This document shows, piece by piece, positions 26,577-35,424 of a stretch of DNA of 64,000 nucleotides. The translations under genes and the position numbers were made by a program. Origin of the DNA: an uncultured Pelagimonas sp. GTDB lineage: Bacteria > Pseudomonadota > Alphaproteobacteria > Rhodobacterales > Rhodobacteraceae. The notes under the pieces were generated by a model, which was not told the origin of the DNA, searched no databases, and was given only the letters and a program-made list of their open reading frames with translations. Location of the stretch: positions 124,001 to 188,000 of the forward strand of contig CANMPP010000003.1 in NCBI GenBank assembly GCA_947499735.1. Reading direction: 5' to 3'. The first letter of the stretch is position 1; every line of letters starts with the position of its first letter.

Positions 26577-27458
26577 TTAGACCCATTTTGCCATGGGTGG
26601 TAGGCTCATCAAGACAGCGTTGGCGTCGTGGCCTGTGGCCAGGCCAAATTTCGTCCCTCTGTCATAGACCAGATTGTATTCCGCATAGAGGCCACGGTGA
26701 ACCAGTTGGGCGTCTTTGTCCGCATCTGTGAAGGATTGTGGGCGACGTTTTTCGACCAGAGGTGCAAATGCCGGTAGGAACGCACGCCCAATGTCCTGTA
26801 CCAACGCAAAGTCCTGTTCCCAATCACCGCTATTGCGATCATCCATAAAGATGCCACCAACACCCCGCGCACGACCACGATGGGGGATGTAGAAATATTC
26901 ATCCGCCCAGTCCTTTAACTTTGGGTACAGGTCGGGATCATGGGGATCGAGATGGCTTTTCTGTGTGGTGTGAAAATGCTCAGTGTCGTCGTCATATTCG
27001 ATGCACGGGTTTAGGTCTGATCCTCCACCGAACCACCATGTATGAGGTGTCCAGAACATACGTGTGTTCATATGCACCGCAGGCACATGGGGGTTACGCA
27101 TATGGGCCACCAGCGAAATGCCAGAGGCCCAAAATCGGGGATCCTCTGCCATGCCGGGAACACCCCGTGCGGCCATGGATTTTTGGGCGGCTTCGCCCAA
27201 TGTCCCATAGACGGTTGAAATATTCACGCCGACCTTTTCAAACACCCGCCCGCCGCGCATCACGCTCATAAGCCCACCGCCTGCATCTTCGCCATTTTGC
27301 GGGGCGCGTGTGGTTTCTGACACTTCAAAACGGCCAGCATCCATGTCGGTGAAGGGGCCTGTGGTGTGATTTTGTTCTAAAGCTTCGAAACACGCAACAA
27401 TGTCGTCACGCAGCGATTTAAACCAATCGGATGCGCGCTGTTTTTCCTGATCCATCAT
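26577..27458 (-). CDS. hemF: Oxygen-dependent coproporphyrinogen III oxidase
   Basis: A 293-aa HemF. Signature stretches include H-M-N-T-R-M-F, W-W-F-G-G-G-S-D-L-N-P, R-G-V-G-G-I-F-M-D-D and R-G-L-Y-A-E-Y-N-L-V-Y-D-R-G-T-K-F-G-L. It decarboxylates coproporphyrinogen III to protoporphyrinogen IX with oxygen in haem synthesis; in phototrophic relatives it also serves bacteriochlorophyll. AAGGAACC precedes ATG 27458. The SDR gene lies 12 bases upstream on the same strand. Confidence 0.97.
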   Translation of the reverse strand: MMDQEKQRASDWFKSLRDDIVACFEALEQNHTTGPFTDMDAGRFEVSETTRAPQNGEDAGGGLMSVMRGGRVFEKVGVNISTVYGTLGEAAQKSMAARGVPGMAEDPRFWASGISLVAHMRNPHVPAVHMNTRMFWTPHTWWFGGGSDLNPCIEYDDDTEHFHTTQKSHLDPHDPDLYPKLKDWADEYFYIPHRGRARGVGGIFMDDRNSGDWEQDFALVQDIGRAFLPAFAPLVEKRRPQSFTDADKDAQLVHRGLYAEYNLVYDRGTKFGLATGHDANAVLMSLPPMAKWV

Positions 27459-27470
27459 GAGGCTGGTTCC

Positions 27471-28271
27471 TTAATGTGCGGGGGCGCAGACCGGGTCAAT
27501 TAATGTGCGGCCCCCATCGGCGGTCAGGATTTGACCGGTGATAAAGCTTGCGCTGTCGGATGACAGGAATTGCACCGCGTCGGCCAATTCTACTGCTTCG
27601 GCAATGCGTTTCAACGGCGTGCCGGTTTGGATTGTATCGCGGTCGTCTTCGTTTTCGCGCAAATGGTCACGCAGCGAGCTGGACATGACCGATCCAAACG
27701 ATACTGCATTGACGCGGATCCGATGCGGCGCAAGGGCCACTGCAAGCGATCGTGTCATTTGTTCCAAAGCTGCGCAGGACACCGAATACCCCAAAAGGTC
27801 AGGACTGGTGCGGCAGGCGGCGATGGAGGACAGGTTGACGATCGATCCAACAGGGCCGCTTTCTTGATCTTTGGATTGCTTGATCATACGCTTGGCCACC
27901 ATTTGCGACAGGCGCAATGCGGTCATCAGGTTCTGTTCAAGCATCAGTTCAACGGACCCGTCGTCCAGATCCAGCGGATCAGACACGAGCATTTGGCGTG
28001 ATGAATTCACCAAAATATCAATGCCATCATAGGCGTCTATGGTTGCTGAAATCAGGTTGGCCATGGTCAGACGCTCGCGTAGATCGCCCGCGAAATAGCG
28101 CATGTTACCTTCTTCTGGTGCGTCACCGCATTCCTTTACCAACCGGGCCTCATCCATGTCGGCAAACATGACATTTGCGCCTTTGTCGGCGAAATGACGG
28201 GCAACGGCCAGGCCTACGCCATTTGCCGCACCGGTGACGATGGCAGTTTTGCCTTCTATCGAAATGCCCAT
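27471..28271 (-). CDS. SDR-family oxidoreductase
   Basis: A classical short-chain dehydrogenase of 266 aa. The cofactor motif is T-G-A-A-N-G-V-G near the N-terminus, followed by a D-M-D-E region that favours NAD. The catalytic serine is in I-V-N-L-S-S. The expected Y-x-x-x-K is altered: the stretch reads L-L-G-Y-S-V-S-C-A-A, so tyrosine is present but the lysine four residues later is cysteine. The missing lysine makes ordinary catalysis doubtful. It shares a probable transcript with hemF. Confidence 0.85.
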   Translation of the reverse strand: MGISIEGKTAIVTGAANGVGLAVARHFADKGANVMFADMDEARLVKECGDAPEEGNMRYFAGDLRERLTMANLISATIDAYDGIDILVNSSRQMLVSDPLDLDDGSVELMLEQNLMTALRLSQMVAKRMIKQSKDQESGPVGSIVNLSSIAACRTSPDLLGYSVSCAALEQMTRSLAVALAPHRIRVNAVSFGSVMSSSLRDHLRENEDDRDTIQTGTPLKRIAEAVELADAVQFLSSDSASFITGQILTADGGRTLIDPVCAPAH

Positions 28272-28321
28272 GTTCGATCTCCTTTGGGGAGGTTGCTATC
28301 TGTATTAAATGCTAGCGAAGT

Positions 28322-29308
28322 TCAACGGCGGTTGCGAGTGCGGCATGTTGCCCGAAGAATTTTGAAACGGGTGTCGCCGCCGATTTCCTCGAAATTTCCG
28401 AAATGGCGTTCCAGTGTTTCCTCATAAGGAAGGTGGCGATTTGCGACCATCCAGAGCTGACCATTGGGTTTCAGGTTGCGCGCTGCATTTGCGATAAAGG
28501 CCTGCCCCAAAGTGGGCTCTGCCTTACGGGTGGTGTGAAATGGCGGGTTCATAATGATGCTGTCCAGCAGCTCTGGGCTTTGCCATTCCGTGGCATCGGC
28601 CCAATGGAACCGTGCGCGTTCACTTTGAACATTTTGCTGTGCGCATTCCAACGCGTCTAGATCGGCCTCAACCAAATGCACGCGTTCTGGCCCGATGTTG
28701 ACCAGAGTGTGGCTAAGAAAACCCCAGCCTGCCCCAAGATCCGCAACCGCACGTCCTAAATTATCAGGCAGTGCCTTTAACAATGCGACTGAGGCGGGGT
28801 CTGGTGCATCGGCGGAAAACACACCGGGCAGCGTTTGAAATCCGCCTTCAATCTGTTTGGGGTTTCCTTGCCAATCCGAAGGAATATCAATCCCTCCGCT
28901 CATCCAAAGCAATTTACCATGTGCCTTTGAAATCTGTCCGTCGATGGTATTTGCAGCGCCAAGCGCCTTTGCCATTGGGGCGATCCCATCGGTCTTTTGC
29001 CCGTCCACAACGACCATGCCGCCTGGTGTAACGTTCACCGCTTGCCACAGATAAGATCGCGCAAGATCTTTGGCGCGGGGAAGAAACACTAGGGTTGCGG
29101 CATATGGTCCCTCGGGTTCAGTTTTGACCGAAAATCCGCGTTTGACCCATGTTTGATGATCCGGCGCAAAGCGATACAAAATGTCCACGCGCTCGCGCGG
29201 CAGGTCATCGATTCGCAGATCGGTATTGGGCGCGATAAGCAAGATGCGGCCTGATTCTGGTAGGCTAAGACCAGAATTCAGCGCGAATTCAAATCGTTCA
29301 GAGCTCAT
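28322..29308 (-). CDS. RsmC-like class I SAM-dependent methyltransferase
   Basis: A two-part protein of 328 aa, like RsmC. The N-terminal half is degenerate. The C-terminal half has the SAM site (A-D-L-G-A-G-W-G-F-L near residue 190) and the N6/N2-methyltransferase motif I-M-N-P-P-F-H. RsmC methylates G1207 of 16S rRNA; this protein is a likely functional relative, but the target is inferred. Codon 29308 (M-S-S-E-R-F) is preferred to 29317. Confidence 0.83.
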   Translation of the reverse strand: MSSERFEFALNSGLSLPESGRILLIAPNTDLRIDDLPRERVDILYRFAPDHQTWVKRGFSVKTEPEGPYAATLVFLPRAKDLARSYLWQAVNVTPGGMVVVDGQKTDGIAPMAKALGAANTIDGQISKAHGKLLWMSGGIDIPSDWQGNPKQIEGGFQTLPGVFSADAPDPASVALLKALPDNLGRAVADLGAGWGFLSHTLVNIGPERVHLVEADLDALECAQQNVQSERARFHWADATEWQSPELLDSIIMNPPFHTTRKAEPTLGQAFIANAARNLKPNGQLWMVANRHLPYEETLERHFGNFEEIGGDTRFKILRATCRTRNRR

Positions 29309-29344
29309 ATCGTGCACCGTTTCACAAAGCGTTCAAAGGGCACG

Positions 29345-29671
29345 TTATTCTTTTTCCATCGTGCATTGCAGAGGGTGCTGATGCTGGCGTGCAAAATCCA
29401 TCACCTGAGCCACCTTTGTCTCTGCGATTTCGTGGCTGAACACGCCCACAACCGCGACGCCCTTTTTGTGCACAGTCAGCATTATTTCAAAGGCCTGCGC
29501 ATGGGTCATCGAAAAGAAATGCTCCAATATGTGAACGACGAATTCCATCGGGGTGTAGTCGTCATTCAAAAGCAACACTTTATACAGCGGAGGGCGTTTT
29601 GATTTTGGTTTCGTCGCAATCGCGAGATCACCGTCAGAGTCATCCTCTTTGGGGGGCTCGCCCGAAGACAT
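29345..29671 (-). CDS. clpS: ATP-dependent Clp protease adaptor ClpS
   Basis: The core is the ClpS fold: [18 protein letters not shown], then [12 protein letters not shown] and the end P-L-Q-C-T-M-E. The N-D-D and M residues contact N-degrons in the family. It delivers N-end-rule substrates to ClpAP. A 108-aa protein from ATG 29671 matches the usual length. No clear Shine-Dalgarno is seen there or at the alternatives 29704 and 29725, so the start is uncertain. Confidence 0.92.
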   Translation of the reverse strand: MSSGEPPKEDDSDGDLAIATKPKSKRPPLYKVLLLNDDYTPMEFVVHILEHFFSMTHAQAFEIMLTVHKKGVAVVGVFSHEIAETKVAQVMDFARQHQHPLQCTMEKE

Positions 29672-29802
29672 GGTAAGGTTCTGTGCTGACGCGTATTGAA
29701 ACATGAGAGCGGGTTTCTTTGTCATTTGGGCTGTCGGAGGATACGGCCTCTTTATATAGGCTCTATTGGGCATAGGAAAAGGGCATAAAGGGGAGAATTT
29801 GC

Positions 29803-30504
29803 ATGACAGGAAAATTGAAGACGATTGGGTTCGATGCAGATGATACCCTATGGCACAATGAACGGTTCTTTCAGATGACACAGGAGCATTTTCAAGATCT
29901 GCTTGCCAGCTATAGCGATGCCAAGGATCTGGATGCAAGACTATTGGCAGCTGAGACGCGTAATCTGGGACATTATGGTTACGGGGTTAAGGGCTTTGTT
30001 CTGTCCATGATTGAAACCGCTATCGAGGTGACAGATGGGCAAGTTCCAGGGCATGTTATCCAAAAAATCATGGATGCAGGCCGGGATATGCTGGATCATC
30101 CAATGGAATTGCTGCCCCATGCGCGCGAGACTGTAGAAGCTGCCGCGAGCCGTTACCACGTTGTGTTGATCACAAAGGGGGATTTGCTGCACCAAGAGCG
30201 TAAATTAGCGCAATCTGGGTTGGGCGCATTGTTTGATCGGGTTGAAATCGTATCTGACAAGACCCCTCAAACCTATGCCGACATTTTCGCGACGTGTCCG
30301 GGTGGCGCAGATGCAGCATTGATGTTGGGCAACTCGATGAAGTCGGACGTTATCCCGCCGCTAGAGATTGGTGCATGGGGCGTTTACGTTCCTCATGATT
30401 TGCAATGGGACTTCGAACATGCAGAAAAGCCGGATCTGCCGCGGTATAGAGAGATTCCCGATTTGGGCGGTTTTGCGGCCCTTGTTGACGCGATTGATGG
30501 ATAG
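29803..30504 (+). CDS. HAD-family hydrolase
   Basis: A 233-aa haloacid dehalogenase-fold protein. Motif I is F-D-A-D-D-T-L-W (nucleophile Asp near residue 10), motif II is V-L-I-T-K-G-D, motif III lysine is in V-S-D-K-T-P, and the motif IV acid is near M-L-G-N-S-M-K-S-D. Motif IV carries N rather than the commoner D-D. A small helical cap sits between motifs I and II. The substrate is unknown, probably a phosphorylated metabolite. It is divergent from clpS. Confidence 0.85.
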   Translation: MTGKLKTIGFDADDTLWHNERFFQMTQEHFQDLLASYSDAKDLDARLLAAETRNLGHYGYGVKGFVLSMIETAIEVTDGQVPGHVIQKIMDAGRDMLDHPMELLPHARETVEAAASRYHVVLITKGDLLHQERKLAQSGLGALFDRVEIVSDKTPQTYADIFATCPGGADAALMLGNSMKSDVIPPLEIGAWGVYVPHDLQWDFEHAEKPDLPRYREIPDLGGFAALVDAIDG

Positions 30505-30748
30505 CTCTGTTACTGTTTCTCTCTAAACCGTTCCCCCAGATTTGGCACAGAATTGAACATTTAGAGTGGCTTATGCTGCGACACCCCCATATCTGGTGTC
30601 ATCAATTTTTCGAAAAATAGTATGTTTTCAATTTGATGTAGCTTTTTTTTAACCTATTTCTGTGGTAATGAATTCGTAATCATAAACGGTGCCCGACCGA
30701 TGCGACAAAGAAATTTCGGCGGGGAGAGGCAGAAAAAGGCGTAGAAAC

Positions 30749-32275
30749 GTGGCGGGACGGCGAAAAAAGCCGGGACGGGCAGTCCTGTATATAATGACAT
30801 TCGTGTGGTTGGCCATCATTGTGCCAATGAGCGCTTTGGCCGCGCCTTATGCGGCGATGGTAATGGATGCGCGATCGGGCGCAGTTCTTCATTCTGAAAA
30901 TTCAGAAACGCGCCTGCATCCGGCGTCGTTGACCAAGATGATGACGCTGTACATTGCGTTCGAGGCGATTGAACACGGTGAAATCAGCGCAGATACATTG
31001 GTGACGATTTCCAAAAATGCTGCAGCGGAACCTCCGTCCAAATTGGGACTAAGATCCGGGCAAAAGATTCGCTTGCGGTATTTGATGCGCGCGGCGGCAA
31101 CCAAATCTGCAAATGACGCAGCAACTGCGATTGGTGAAGCAATTGCCGGATCCGAAGCGGCCTTTGCGCGGCGCATGACGCGCACAGCCAAAAATATGGG
31201 AATGAGCCGCACAACGTTCAAAAATGCGCATGGCTTGACGGAAAGCGGTCATTTGTCGACAGCCAAAGATATGTCGATCCTTGGGCGCCATGTCATTTAT
31301 GATTATCCTGAATATTATAATATGTTTGGCCGCACATCGACGACCGTAGGGTCGCGCACTGTCACCAGCACGAATTCACGCTTTTTGAATTCATATCGCG
31401 GGGCTGATGGTATCAAAACAGGATATACGCGTGCTGCTGGGTTTAACCTCGTGGCATCTGCCGAACGTGGGCAGGAACGGGTTATCGCGACGGTTTTTGG
31501 TGGCCGTTCAACGGTAACACGCAATGCGCGCGTTGCAGAATTGCTGGATCTTGGGTTCAAAAAAGCGCCTAGCCGGGTCGCTTTGCGGGCACCTCGTAAA
31601 CCGTCGTACTCACCGGGTGGCGGCGCGGAAACCGTTGTGATCGCACGCGCGGAAACGACAGGGGCTGGTGCGACGGGTGCCTATACAAGCGCACGGGCCA
31701 AATCCATTCGTGTTGCATCTGCTGCAGTGGGGTCTTCCCTACGCCCTTTGGCACGGCCTGCCCAGAGCGGGCAGGAGGCGCAGATCGTCAGCGCGCAAGT
31801 CGAGAACGATATCAACACCCTTCTTGCCGAGGTCAGCTCCACCACCTCTTTTCAAGCCAGTAAAGAAGCGCCTGTTGCCGAGGTTGCAACAGCAGAGCCG
31901 GCACAGGGTGAGGTTCAATTGGCCAGCTTAGGTATTGCACCCAAAATCTCTGTACCGCCTGTTCAGCGCCCAGCCCGCATCACTGAACCTGCAACGCCAG
32001 CACAAGAGGCCGAAGTTGTAACACGTGTGTCCACATCTGGGGGACATCACTGGGGCGTCAATGTTGGACGCTTCCCAAGTGAATTTGACGCGCAAAAGAT
32101 GCTGGTCCGTACGGCATTGGCGGAATCCAGTACTCTTGATGGGGCGCTGCGTAAGATCACCCGGCGCAACACGGGCTTTGATGCAAATTTCTTTGGCCTC
32201 ACCCGTGAAAGCGCTGATCTAGCGTGCCGGAGGCTGCAGGCCCGCCAAATCACATGTTTTATGATCTCGCCGTAA
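30749..32275 (+). CDS. D-alanyl-D-alanine carboxypeptidase with C-terminal SPOR domain
   Basis: The 508-aa protein starts with a basic segment, a signal anchor ending S-A-L-A-A, and a DD-peptidase domain with S-L-T-K (Ser60 nucleophile), S-A-N and K-T-G. A 150-residue Ala/Pro/Val-rich linker leads to a SPOR domain (last about 75 residues, G-V-N-V-G-R-F onwards). SPOR binds denuded glycans at the division site, so trimming of peptidoglycan stems there is likely. Start choice: GTG 30749 is preceded by AAGG; GTG 30689 and ATG 30794 are alternatives. Bases 30505-30748 hold an AT-rich promoter region with a run of eight T. Confidence 0.88.
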   Translation: MAGRRKKPGRAVLYIMTFVWLAIIVPMSALAAPYAAMVMDARSGAVLHSENSETRLHPASLTKMMTLYIAFEAIEHGEISADTLVTISKNAAAEPPSKLGLRSGQKIRLRYLMRAAATKSANDAATAIGEAIAGSEAAFARRMTRTAKNMGMSRTTFKNAHGLTESGHLSTAKDMSILGRHVIYDYPEYYNMFGRTSTTVGSRTVTSTNSRFLNSYRGADGIKTGYTRAAGFNLVASAERGQERVIATVFGGRSTVTRNARVAELLDLGFKKAPSRVALRAPRKPSYSPGGGAETVVIARAETTGAGATGAYTSARAKSIRVASAAVGSSLRPLARPAQSGQEAQIVSAQVENDINTLLAEVSSTTSFQASKEAPVAEVATAEPAQGEVQLASLGIAPKISVPPVQRPARITEPATPAQEAEVVTRVSTSGGHHWGVNVGRFPSEFDAQKMLVRTALAESSTLDGALRKITRRNTGFDANFFGLTRESADLACRRLQARQITCFMISP

Positions 32276-32299
32276 AGAGTGAGGAAAACACCAGACTAG

Positions 32300-32334
32300 A
32301 ACGCGCCGATCCTACAGGACCGGCGCGTTTTTTA
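32300..32334 (+). terminator. Terminator after the carboxypeptidase gene
   Basis: AACGCGCCG (32300-32308) pairs perfectly with CGGCGCGTT (32321-32329), followed by a run of T. The loop can form a small secondary stem. Confidence 0.85.
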
Positions 32335-32341
32335 TTGGCGA

Positions 32342-33400
32342 TTACGAATTTGTGGCCAACAGCGCCTCTGCGATTTGCACTGCGTTCAAGGCCGCGCCTT
32401 TCAGCAATTGGTCCCCGACGACAAACAGGCTAAGGGAGTGGCCGCTTGGATCCCCAAGATCGGTGCGGATGCGGCCCACCAGGACCTCTTCTTCGCCAGA
32501 GGCCTCCACTGGCATTGGGAAGTGGTTTGCTTTGCGGTCATCAACAACGCGAACACCTGGGGCATTCTGCAGCAATTCGCGGGCCAGTTCAGGGGCTAAC
32601 GGTGCGTCCAATTCGACGCTGATCGCCATGCCATGGGCCCGAGGTACAGGAACGCGAATGCAGGTCACGCCAACAGGCAGATTTGGTAGATCAAAAAGGC
32701 GACGCAGCTCGGCAATCACTTTGCTTTCTTCGCCATTATATCCATCGCCCTCAATATCCGCATTGTGGCTAAAGAAATTGAATGCATATGGGTGAGGCAG
32801 AACGGAATGTTCAAACGCTTCACCGGCCAAAGCGGCCGCGGTTGCGTCGTTCAATTCGTCCATTGCAGCCTGACCTGCACCAGAGGCAGATTGGTAGGTG
32901 CTCATTTGGATGCGGCGGATTTTGCGGTGCGCCGCGATTGAGGCAAGTGCAACTGACGAAATTGCGGCAACACAATTCGGGTTTGCAATAACGCCGGAAT
33001 GCAAGGATAGCGCGCTTGCATTCACCTCGGGCACGACCAATGGCACATCGTCTTTCATCCGAAATGCGCTGGAATTGTCGACCACAATGCACCCTGCTGC
33101 TTTGGCAATGGGCGCATAGGCGCGCGAGAGTTCAGCACCTGCAGAGAAAATAGCGATGTCGACATCTTCAAACGCATGAACATCCAGTTTTTGGATCTCT
33201 AGGTCTCCACCACGAAATGCGACTTTGCGGCCTGCCGAGCGTTCCGATGCCAGCAGTTTTAGCTGAGACAGTGGAAAGTTGCGGTTCTCGAGGCACTCAA
33301 CCAAAACGGCGCCAACAGCACCAGTTGCACCGACAATTGCAACGGACGGGTTGGCGGGCAATGCGCTGACAGCGCTCTGTTCTTGGTTCTGAATATTCAT
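32342..33400 (-). CDS. asd: Aspartate-semialdehyde dehydrogenase
   Basis: This 352-aa Asd has the NADP motif G-A-T-G-A-V-G, the nucleophile in N-P-N-C (Cys about 147), and the catalytic H in P-R-A-H-G-M. It reduces aspartyl phosphate to aspartate semialdehyde, the branch-point precursor of Lys, Thr, Met, Ile and diaminopimelate. It begins with about 17 variable residues before the NADP motif. AGGAG lies upstream of ATG 33400 inside a small hairpin (33407-33422). A Thr/Lys/Met/Ile-rich leader peptide and alternative hairpins lie 5' of it, so attenuation control is likely (inferred). Confidence 0.96.
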   Translation of the reverse strand: MNIQNQEQSAVSALPANPSVAIVGATGAVGAVLVECLENRNFPLSQLKLLASERSAGRKVAFRGGDLEIQKLDVHAFEDVDIAIFSAGAELSRAYAPIAKAAGCIVVDNSSAFRMKDDVPLVVPEVNASALSLHSGVIANPNCVAAISSVALASIAAHRKIRRIQMSTYQSASGAGQAAMDELNDATAAALAGEAFEHSVLPHPYAFNFFSHNADIEGDGYNGEESKVIAELRRLFDLPNLPVGVTCIRVPVPRAHGMAISVELDAPLAPELARELLQNAPGVRVVDDRKANHFPMPVEASGEEEVLVGRIRTDLGDPSGHSLSLFVVGDQLLKGAALNAVQIAEALLATNS

Positions 33401-33406
33401 AATGTT

Positions 33407-33422
33407 TCTCCTGTAGGAGGAG
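33407..33422 (-). promoter_or_regulatory. Hairpin covering the asd ribosome-binding site
   Basis: On the transcribed minus strand TCTCCT (33422-33417) can pair with AGGAGA (33412-33407) across a 5-base loop. The AGGAG is the Shine-Dalgarno of asd, so the hairpin could lower translation initiation. It is short (6 bp), so the effect is uncertain. Confidence 0.45.
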
Positions 33423-33442
33423 AGAACGAGGCGTTTCCATGC

Positions 33443-33468
33443 AAACCCCGTCCGTCTCCGGCGGGGTT
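33443..33468 (-). terminator. Attenuator hairpin (terminator form) in the asd leader
   Basis: On the minus strand AACCCCG (33468-33462) pairs with CGGGGTT (33450-33444), extended by CCG/CGG around a GAGA tetraloop with one bulged A. Only three T follow, so it is weaker than a textbook terminator. The first arm, CCCCGC at 33466-33461, is also complementary to GCGGGG at 33516-33511 inside the leader reading frame, giving a competing antiterminator form. Confidence 0.6.
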
Positions 33469-33483
33469 ATGTGGGTTACGCTG

Positions 33484-33564
33484 CTAGATGATCACGCATG
33501 CCACAAATCCCCCCGCAAGAGCGGTGGTCTTTGTCGTCATCGTTTTTGTCATCAAAATAGCCAT
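33484..33564 (-). CDS. asd leader peptide (26 aa, Thr/Lys/Met/Ile-rich)
   Basis: A complete minus-strand frame, ATG 33564 to TAG 33484. It has 26 codons: six Thr, two Lys, three Met and three Ile, with a K-T-M-T-T-K-T-T cluster at residues 7-14. These are the end products of the aspartate pathway whose second enzyme, Asd, is encoded 83 bases downstream. The last two Thr codons overlap the first arm of a CCGC/GCGG hairpin (33524-33513), whose second arm can instead pair with the terminator's first arm. There is no Shine-Dalgarno, but a predicted promoter would place the transcript start at or near the ATG, so leaderless translation is possible. Attenuation is inferred. Confidence 0.7.
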   Translation of the reverse strand: MAILMTKTMTTKTTALAGGFVACVII

Positions 33565-33570
33565 GGAGGC

Positions 33571-33599
33571 GATGTAGACCGGTGGCTGTAAAAAAGCAA
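33571..33599 (-). promoter_or_regulatory. Predicted promoter of the asd leader
   Basis: On the minus strand a TTGCTT -35-like box (33599-33594) is followed after 17 bases by a TACATC -10-like box (33576-33571). Transcription would begin around 33564, the first base of the leader peptide ATG. Confidence 0.5.
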
Positions 33600-33610
33600 G
33601 CTTGCTTTTT
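33591..33610. repeat. Perfect 20-bp palindrome overlapping the asd promoter
   Basis: AAAAAGCAAG at 33591-33600 is directly followed by its exact reverse complement CTTGCTTTTT at 33601-33610. It covers the predicted -35 box of the asd leader. A zero-loop palindrome cannot form a normal RNA hairpin of this size, so a dimeric repressor or activator site is the better guess. The rest of 33611-33895 has no gene that I can support; it holds an 8-bp inverted repeat (GACCGCGA at 33816, TCGCGGTC at 33861) ahead of the next gene. Confidence 0.55.
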
Positions 33611-33895
33611 CTTGTTACATTGTCGGAAGAACCGGGCCCGATGGAAATTAGGAATTAAAGCAAATTACACGCGTTTTATGGCGTTGGTATTTTGTGGTTT
33701 GCACCCAGGTTTCATTGATCCGTTTGTGGAAGTCTCCTCTTTACTTAACGTGTTACTAACCTGTTTTTGAGGACGGGAAAGGCCCCATAAATATTTACCC
33801 ATCAAAAACATGAGCGACCGCGAAAAAACGAAGAATCGTCTTATGCGCTGCTGCGTACATTCGCGGTCCATTTGTGAAACGCGATGGAGAATATT

Positions 33896-35404
33896 ATGAA
33901 GATAATTGATTTTGATATGTATTTGGCTGATGCATGGGTATTCGGGTTCAATATGTATTACCCTTCGACTTATGTCTATTCAAGTTGGACAGAGACAGCG
34001 TCTGTAACGGATACGGACAATGGTATTGTCACGGTCAGTCTCGATAATGACGAATCCGATTTGACCGCCCTGTCGACCACATTTTTGGATCCAGAACTTG
34101 CTGGTTATGAAGCGGTTACAGTAACGGATTCTGGTTAAGAATATGAATGGGAAACGACTGAATATTTATATTCAGAAAACACAGATGGTATCGCCACATA
34201 TTATTGGACAACGCATTTTGATGATGGAGATATATTTGAAATACACATCGAATCCGAAGTGACAACTTTTGCGGCAGAATATGATGCCACAGAAGATCGC
34301 ATAGATACCTATTATAGTTATGATCCGGACACGGGGGAAGTATATGGTTATATGCATGGATGGAGTGACAGTTTCTATGAATATGAGCGCAATACGCAGA
34401 CTGGATATTCACGATCCTATAGCTATACGCCAATTGATCACCCGGGTACTGCAAACAATGACTATCCCCGAATAACGGAACGCATAACCTACCCGGATGG
34501 AACAAGCTATGTTCGCACGGTGTCCCATGAAGATCTGCAGACTGAAGAAACAACCAGCGGTGATTGGACCTATCGCGTCTATACAGATGGCGGCGATGAT
34601 TATGATTGGCAAAGCAAGGAATACTTGTTCACCGTAGATGATGACATCTATGACTATCACTACATCGGGTTCACCTACGACAATGGTGATGTCTATACCG
34701 AAACCGTGTTGGATGACGGTGGCAAAGAGATCTATGTGTTTGACGGTGGCGACAGCACGGGCCTGATTGAGGCGACATATCTGTTCGATGCGGATGGTGT
34801 GGTTGTATCAACCCTCGAGACCACAGATGAGGGTGTTGCACGCGAAAAGACGCATCATGATGACGGCACAACCGCGCAAATCATGAATGACGATGCGATG
34901 GATGTCTTTGACTGGGATACGCAAACCATTTCCTTTGATGAAACGGGCCGTCTTGCGGCGCTGTACATCAAAACGGATGACGGTGTTTCTTTGTCAGAAA
35001 CGTGGAGCGCATCCGGCGATGATTTGGTTGGTCAGGCACAGCTGTTGGATCTGGCTGATGCGTTTGAATGGCAGTCCTCCACGATTAAAACAGGCACGGA
35101 TGGCGCGATCGACACCGCTTGGACCCTTTTTGATGACGGAACAACCACGCATCTGACCTTTGCGGACAGCGGCGCGGCCTATGCAAAAATCAATGACGCA
35201 TCGGATCTGACGGATTGGTCCCAGTTGACCTTCTATTCCAGTGCAGATGGCACACATACATCAGCGCGTGTTCTGTGGGATGATGGTCAATCAGAGGTGA
35301 TGGATATCGCCGACTTGGCCGATGGAATGACGGATTACGATCCTTTCGCCACGGCGACAGACTATGCCGAAATGCATGCGGATGTGCTCTACACCGTGGT
35401 CTAA
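33896..35404 (+). pseudogene. Acidic DW-repeat protein, copy A, interrupted by in-frame TAA
   Basis: One frame runs from ATG 33896 (GGAGA 5 bases upstream) to TAA 35402-35404, broken only by a TAA at 34136-34138. The text on both sides is alike in composition, so a single nonsense change in a 502-residue gene is the simplest reading. The product is very rich in Asp, Thr and Tyr, lacks cysteine and has no signal peptide or membrane helix. Its last 180 residues carry three repeats that recur in copies B and C (D-V-F-D-W, D-A-F-E-W and D-L-T-D-W, each followed by a D-D-G turn). The end is hydrophobic (V-L-Y-T-V-V). Family and function not recognised. A GTG at 34259 could restart the 3' part. Confidence 0.65.
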
Positions 35405-35424
35405 GCGGACAATGTCTAAACTCA

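Noticed and set aside
30643-30650. Run of eight T upstream of the carboxypeptidase gene as a phase-variable tract
   Set aside because: It lies outside coding sequence in an AT-rich promoter region; short T runs are common there and nothing ties it to switching.
33582-33770. Plus-strand 62-codon open frame between asd and the repeat-protein genes
   Set aside because: It runs antisense to the asd promoter region, has no ribosome-binding site and no recognisable sequence.
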